From the NCBI GenBank assembly GCA_015485015.1, contig WFUK01000277.1:1-7165 (forward strand): DNA of 7,165 bases, given 5' to 3'. Below, in pieces: positions 5,348-7,165 of this stretch. The notes under the pieces are model-generated. The model had not been told where the DNA came from. It searched no databases and worked only from the letters and a program-made list of their open reading frames with translations. Source of the stretch: Paracoccaceae bacterium. GTDB lineage: Bacteria > Pseudomonadota > Alphaproteobacteria > Rhodobacterales > Rhodobacteraceae. Position numbers and translations under genes: made by a program. Every line of letters begins with the position of its first letter. Within the stretch, counting starts at the first letter, position 1.

Positions 5348-5376
5348 TTGACTCCAAGGGCGTGGCGCGGAATCTT
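5348..5376 (+). promoter_or_regulatory. Candidate smc promoter
   Basis: TTGACT (5348-5353) matches the -35 consensus at five of six bases. With a 17-bp spacer, the -10 would be AATCTT (5371-5376), which is poor. Transcription from there would start near 5383 and give a leader of about 20 nt with the GGAGA ribosome site (5388-5392). The weak -10, overlapping a GANTC site, would fit a promoter that needs an activator such as GcrA, but this is inference. Confidence 0.35.
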
Positions 5377-5395
5377 GTAGGACTTTTGGAGAATC
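5350..5395. promoter_or_regulatory. Cluster of three GANTC (CcrM) sites upstream of smc
   Basis: GACTC (5350-5354), GAATC (5370-5374) and GAATC (5391-5395) fall within 46 bp. They overlap the candidate -35, the candidate -10 and the ribosome-site/start interval of smc. By eye I count only about nine other GANTC sites in the whole window. GANTC is the target of the alphaproteobacterial cell-cycle methylase CcrM, and GcrA-dependent promoters carry such sites near -10/-35. Confidence 0.5.
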
Positions 5396-5403
5396 AAACC
5401 ACC

Positions 5404-7165
5404 GTGCAATTTAGCAAGCTGAGATTACTGGGGTTCAAAAGCTTCGTGGACCCGACAGAACTGGTGATCGCACCGGGGCTGACGGGGGTGGTGGGGCCAA
5501 ATGGCTGTGGCAAATCCAATCTGCTGGAAGCCCTGCGCTGGGTGATGGGCGAAAACCGCGCCAGCGCCATGCGGGGTGGCGGCATGGAAGATGTGATCTT
5601 TGCCGGAGCCGATAGCCGCCCGGCGCGCAATTTTGCTGAGGTTACCCTAACGATCGATAACCACGCCCGCCTCGCGCCAGCGGCCTTTAACACCGAAGAT
5701 ACGCTGGAAATTGTCCGCCGGATCACCCGCGATGCCGGCTCGGCCTATAAGGTGAATGGCAAGGATTGCCGCGCGCGCGATGTGCAGATGCTCTTCGCCG
5801 ATGCTTCCACGGGGGCGCATTCGCCAGCATTGGTCCGCCAAGGCCAGATTTCTGAGCTGATCAACGCCAAGCCCAAAGCCCGCCGCCGCGTGCTGGAAGA
5901 AGCCGCAGGCATTTCGGGATTATACAAACGCCGCCACGAGGCCGAGTTGAAGCTAAACGGCACCGAGAGCAATCTGGTGCGGGTCGAAGATGTGCTGGAG
6001 CAGCTCGATAACCAGCTGCGCACCCTGGAGCGGCAGGCCAAGCAGGCGGCGCGCTATAAAAGCATTGCCAACGAGCTGCGCCGCGCGGGGGGCTTGCTGC
6101 TCTATCGCCGTTGGCGCGAGGCCGATGTGGAGCGGTTGGCAGCCGAAGGGGCGCTTGGCGAGGCCAGCAAAGCCGCAGCCGGGGCGCAAGGCAAGGCGCT
6201 GGCCGCAACCAAAGTGCGGCAGCAAGCCGAAGCAAAAGTCCCGCCGCTGCGCGAGGAAGAAGCGATCGCGGGCGCGATTTTGCAGCGCTTACAGGTGGAG
6301 CAAGCGGCGCTGGAAGAGCAGGAAACCCGCGCGCGCAAAACGATCACGGATCTGGAAACACAAATCGCGCAGCTCGAAAAGGACGCAGCGCGCGAGGCGG
6401 GGCTGAATAAGGATGCGGGCGAAACCGTAGAGCGGCTAAACTGGGAATACGGCGCGCTGGAGAAGTCCGGCACCGGGCATGAAGAGAAGCTGGCGGATGC
6501 CAAGGCCGACGCCCATGACGCGGCGCTTAATCTGCAAAATGTGGAAACCGAGGCCGATCAGCTATCCGAAGATGCCGCGCGTCTGGCCGCGCGCCACCAC
6601 GCCGCCAAGCGGCGGCTGGAAGATGCCAAAGGGTTGGTGGAAAAGCTGGCCCGCGAGATCGAAAAAGCCCGCGAGGCCGAGGTTGAGGTGGTGCAGGCTT
6701 TTGAAATGGCCAAAGCGCAGGTGGCCGAGGCCGAGGCGCTGCAAATTGCAGCCGGGGCAGAGGCCGAAGCGGCAGAGGCAGCGTTGCTGGCGGTGGAAGA
6801 AAGACGGGCCGAAACCCAGCGGATCGAGGGCGATACGCGGGTAGCATTGAGCGAAGCCGATGGCGAGGCCAAGGCGCATGAGGGCGAGCGCTCGGCCCTC
6901 GCGCGGCTGATCGCGCGGGATCAAGGCGATGGCGCACAGATATTGGATAAGGTGCGGGCCGAAAAGGGCTATGAGGCGGCGCTGGGTGCGGCTTTGGCGG
7001 ATGATTTGAAATCGCCGGAAATTGGTGCGGATGCGGCTTCGGGCTGGGTGGAATATGCGGGTTTGGCGGCGGCCCCTGCCTTGCCCGCCGGTGCCGCGCG
7101 TCTGGCGGATTTTGTGGTTGGGCCGGCGGCGCTCGCGCGGCGGCTGCAAATGGTGGGAATTGTGG
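5404..7165 (+). CDS. smc: Chromosome segregation protein SMC (5' part, cut by the window end)
   Basis: ATPase subunit of the SMC-ScpA-ScpB condensin, which organises and helps segregate the chromosome. The reading frame is open from GTG 5404 to the window edge: 587 codons of an expected ~1,150. The head domain has the Walker A GPNGCGKS (31-38), the MRGGGMEDVIFAG block (56-68), the Q-loop RQGQISEL (145-152) and EEAAGISGLYKRR (165-177). An Ala/Glu/Lys/Arg-rich coiled-coil arm follows from about 180 to 505. The hinge begins near residue 512 (QILDKVRAEKGYEAALGAAL) and is cut off, so the second arm and the Walker B/signature half are outside the window. GTG 5404 aligns with the usual family start; GGAGA lies 11 nt upstream, rather far. 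An in-frame GTG at 5362 is possible but would add atypical residues. It is divergent from the flavin reductase gene. Confidence 0.95.
   Translation, partial: MQFSKLRLLGFKSFVDPTELVIAPGLTGVVGPNGCGKSNLLEALRWVMGENRASAMRGGGMEDVIFAGADSRPARNFAEVTLTIDNHARLAPAAFNTEDTLEIVRRITRDAGSAYKVNGKDCRARDVQMLFADASTGAHSPALVRQGQISELINAKPKARRRVLEEAAGISGLYKRRHEAELKLNGTESNLVRVEDVLEQLDNQLRTLERQAKQAARYKSIANELRRAGGLLLYRRWREADVERLAAEGALGEASKAAAGAQGKALAATKVRQQAEAKVPPLREEEAIAGAILQRLQVEQAALEEQETRARKTITDLETQIAQLEKDAAREAGLNKDAGETVERLNWEYGALEKSGTGHEEKLADAKADAHDAALNLQNVETEADQLSEDAARLAARHHAAKRRLEDAKGLVEKLAREIEKAREAEVEVVQAFEMAKAQVAEAEALQIAAGAEAEAAEAALLAVEERRAETQRIEGDTRVALSEADGEAKAHEGERSALARLIARDQGDGAQILDKVRAEKGYEAALGAALADDLKSPEIGADAASGWVEYAGLAAAPALPAGAARLADFVVGPAALARRLQMVGIV

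Noticed and set aside
5990..6844. Alternative plus-strand open frames (5990-6406, 6111-6410, 6479-6844) inside smc
   Set aside because: The smc frame is uninterrupted from 5404 to the window edge with head, coiled-coil and hinge features. These other frames are Arg/Pro/Lys-rich shadows.

Overview
The window looks like ordinary chromosome of a Rhodobacterales alphaproteobacterium (Roseobacter/Rhodobacter group). The evidence is a crotonyl-CoA carboxylase/reductase very close in sequence to what I remember of Rhodobacter Ccr, a Rhodobacterales-style LuxR/LuxI pair, an alphaproteobacterial SMC, GC-rich genes and alphaproteobacterial cell-cycle motifs (CtrA, CcrM/GcrA, DnaA) in the gaps. There is no rRNA, tRNA, CRISPR array, transposase or other mobile element.

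Layout, left to right: ccr (39-1292, +), for the ethylmalonyl-CoA pathway; an AT-rich gap (1293-1497) with short palindromes; a 71-codon conserved-type small gene (1498-1713, +) whose end overlaps, out of frame, the start of a LuxR-type regulator (1649-2368, +); an 83-bp regulatory gap with a perfect CtrA-box match; a LuxI-type acyl-homoserine-lactone synthase (2452-3096, +); a stand-alone RecD-like superfamily 1 helicase (3184-4701, +); a compact hairpin between convergent genes (4702-4720); an NAD(P)H-dependent FMN reductase (4722-5249, -); a 154-bp divergent promoter region; and the first 587 codons of smc (5404 to the window end, +).

The small gene, luxR and luxI probably form one quorum-sensing locus: LuxI makes the acyl-homoserine lactone and LuxR binds it. 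No convincing 20-bp lux box was found. The luxR-luxI gap has instead TTAA-N7-TTAAC, the full consensus of the cell-cycle regulator CtrA, and a weaker match lies just after ccr. The smc upstream region has a perfect DnaA box and three GANTC methylation sites within 46 bp, which suggests cell-cycle timing of chromosome-organisation genes. All gene functions belong to known families. The less expected content is regulatory (CtrA at luxI, DnaA/GANTC at smc) and the overlapping small gene ahead of luxR. I did not find a clear new multi-gene system.
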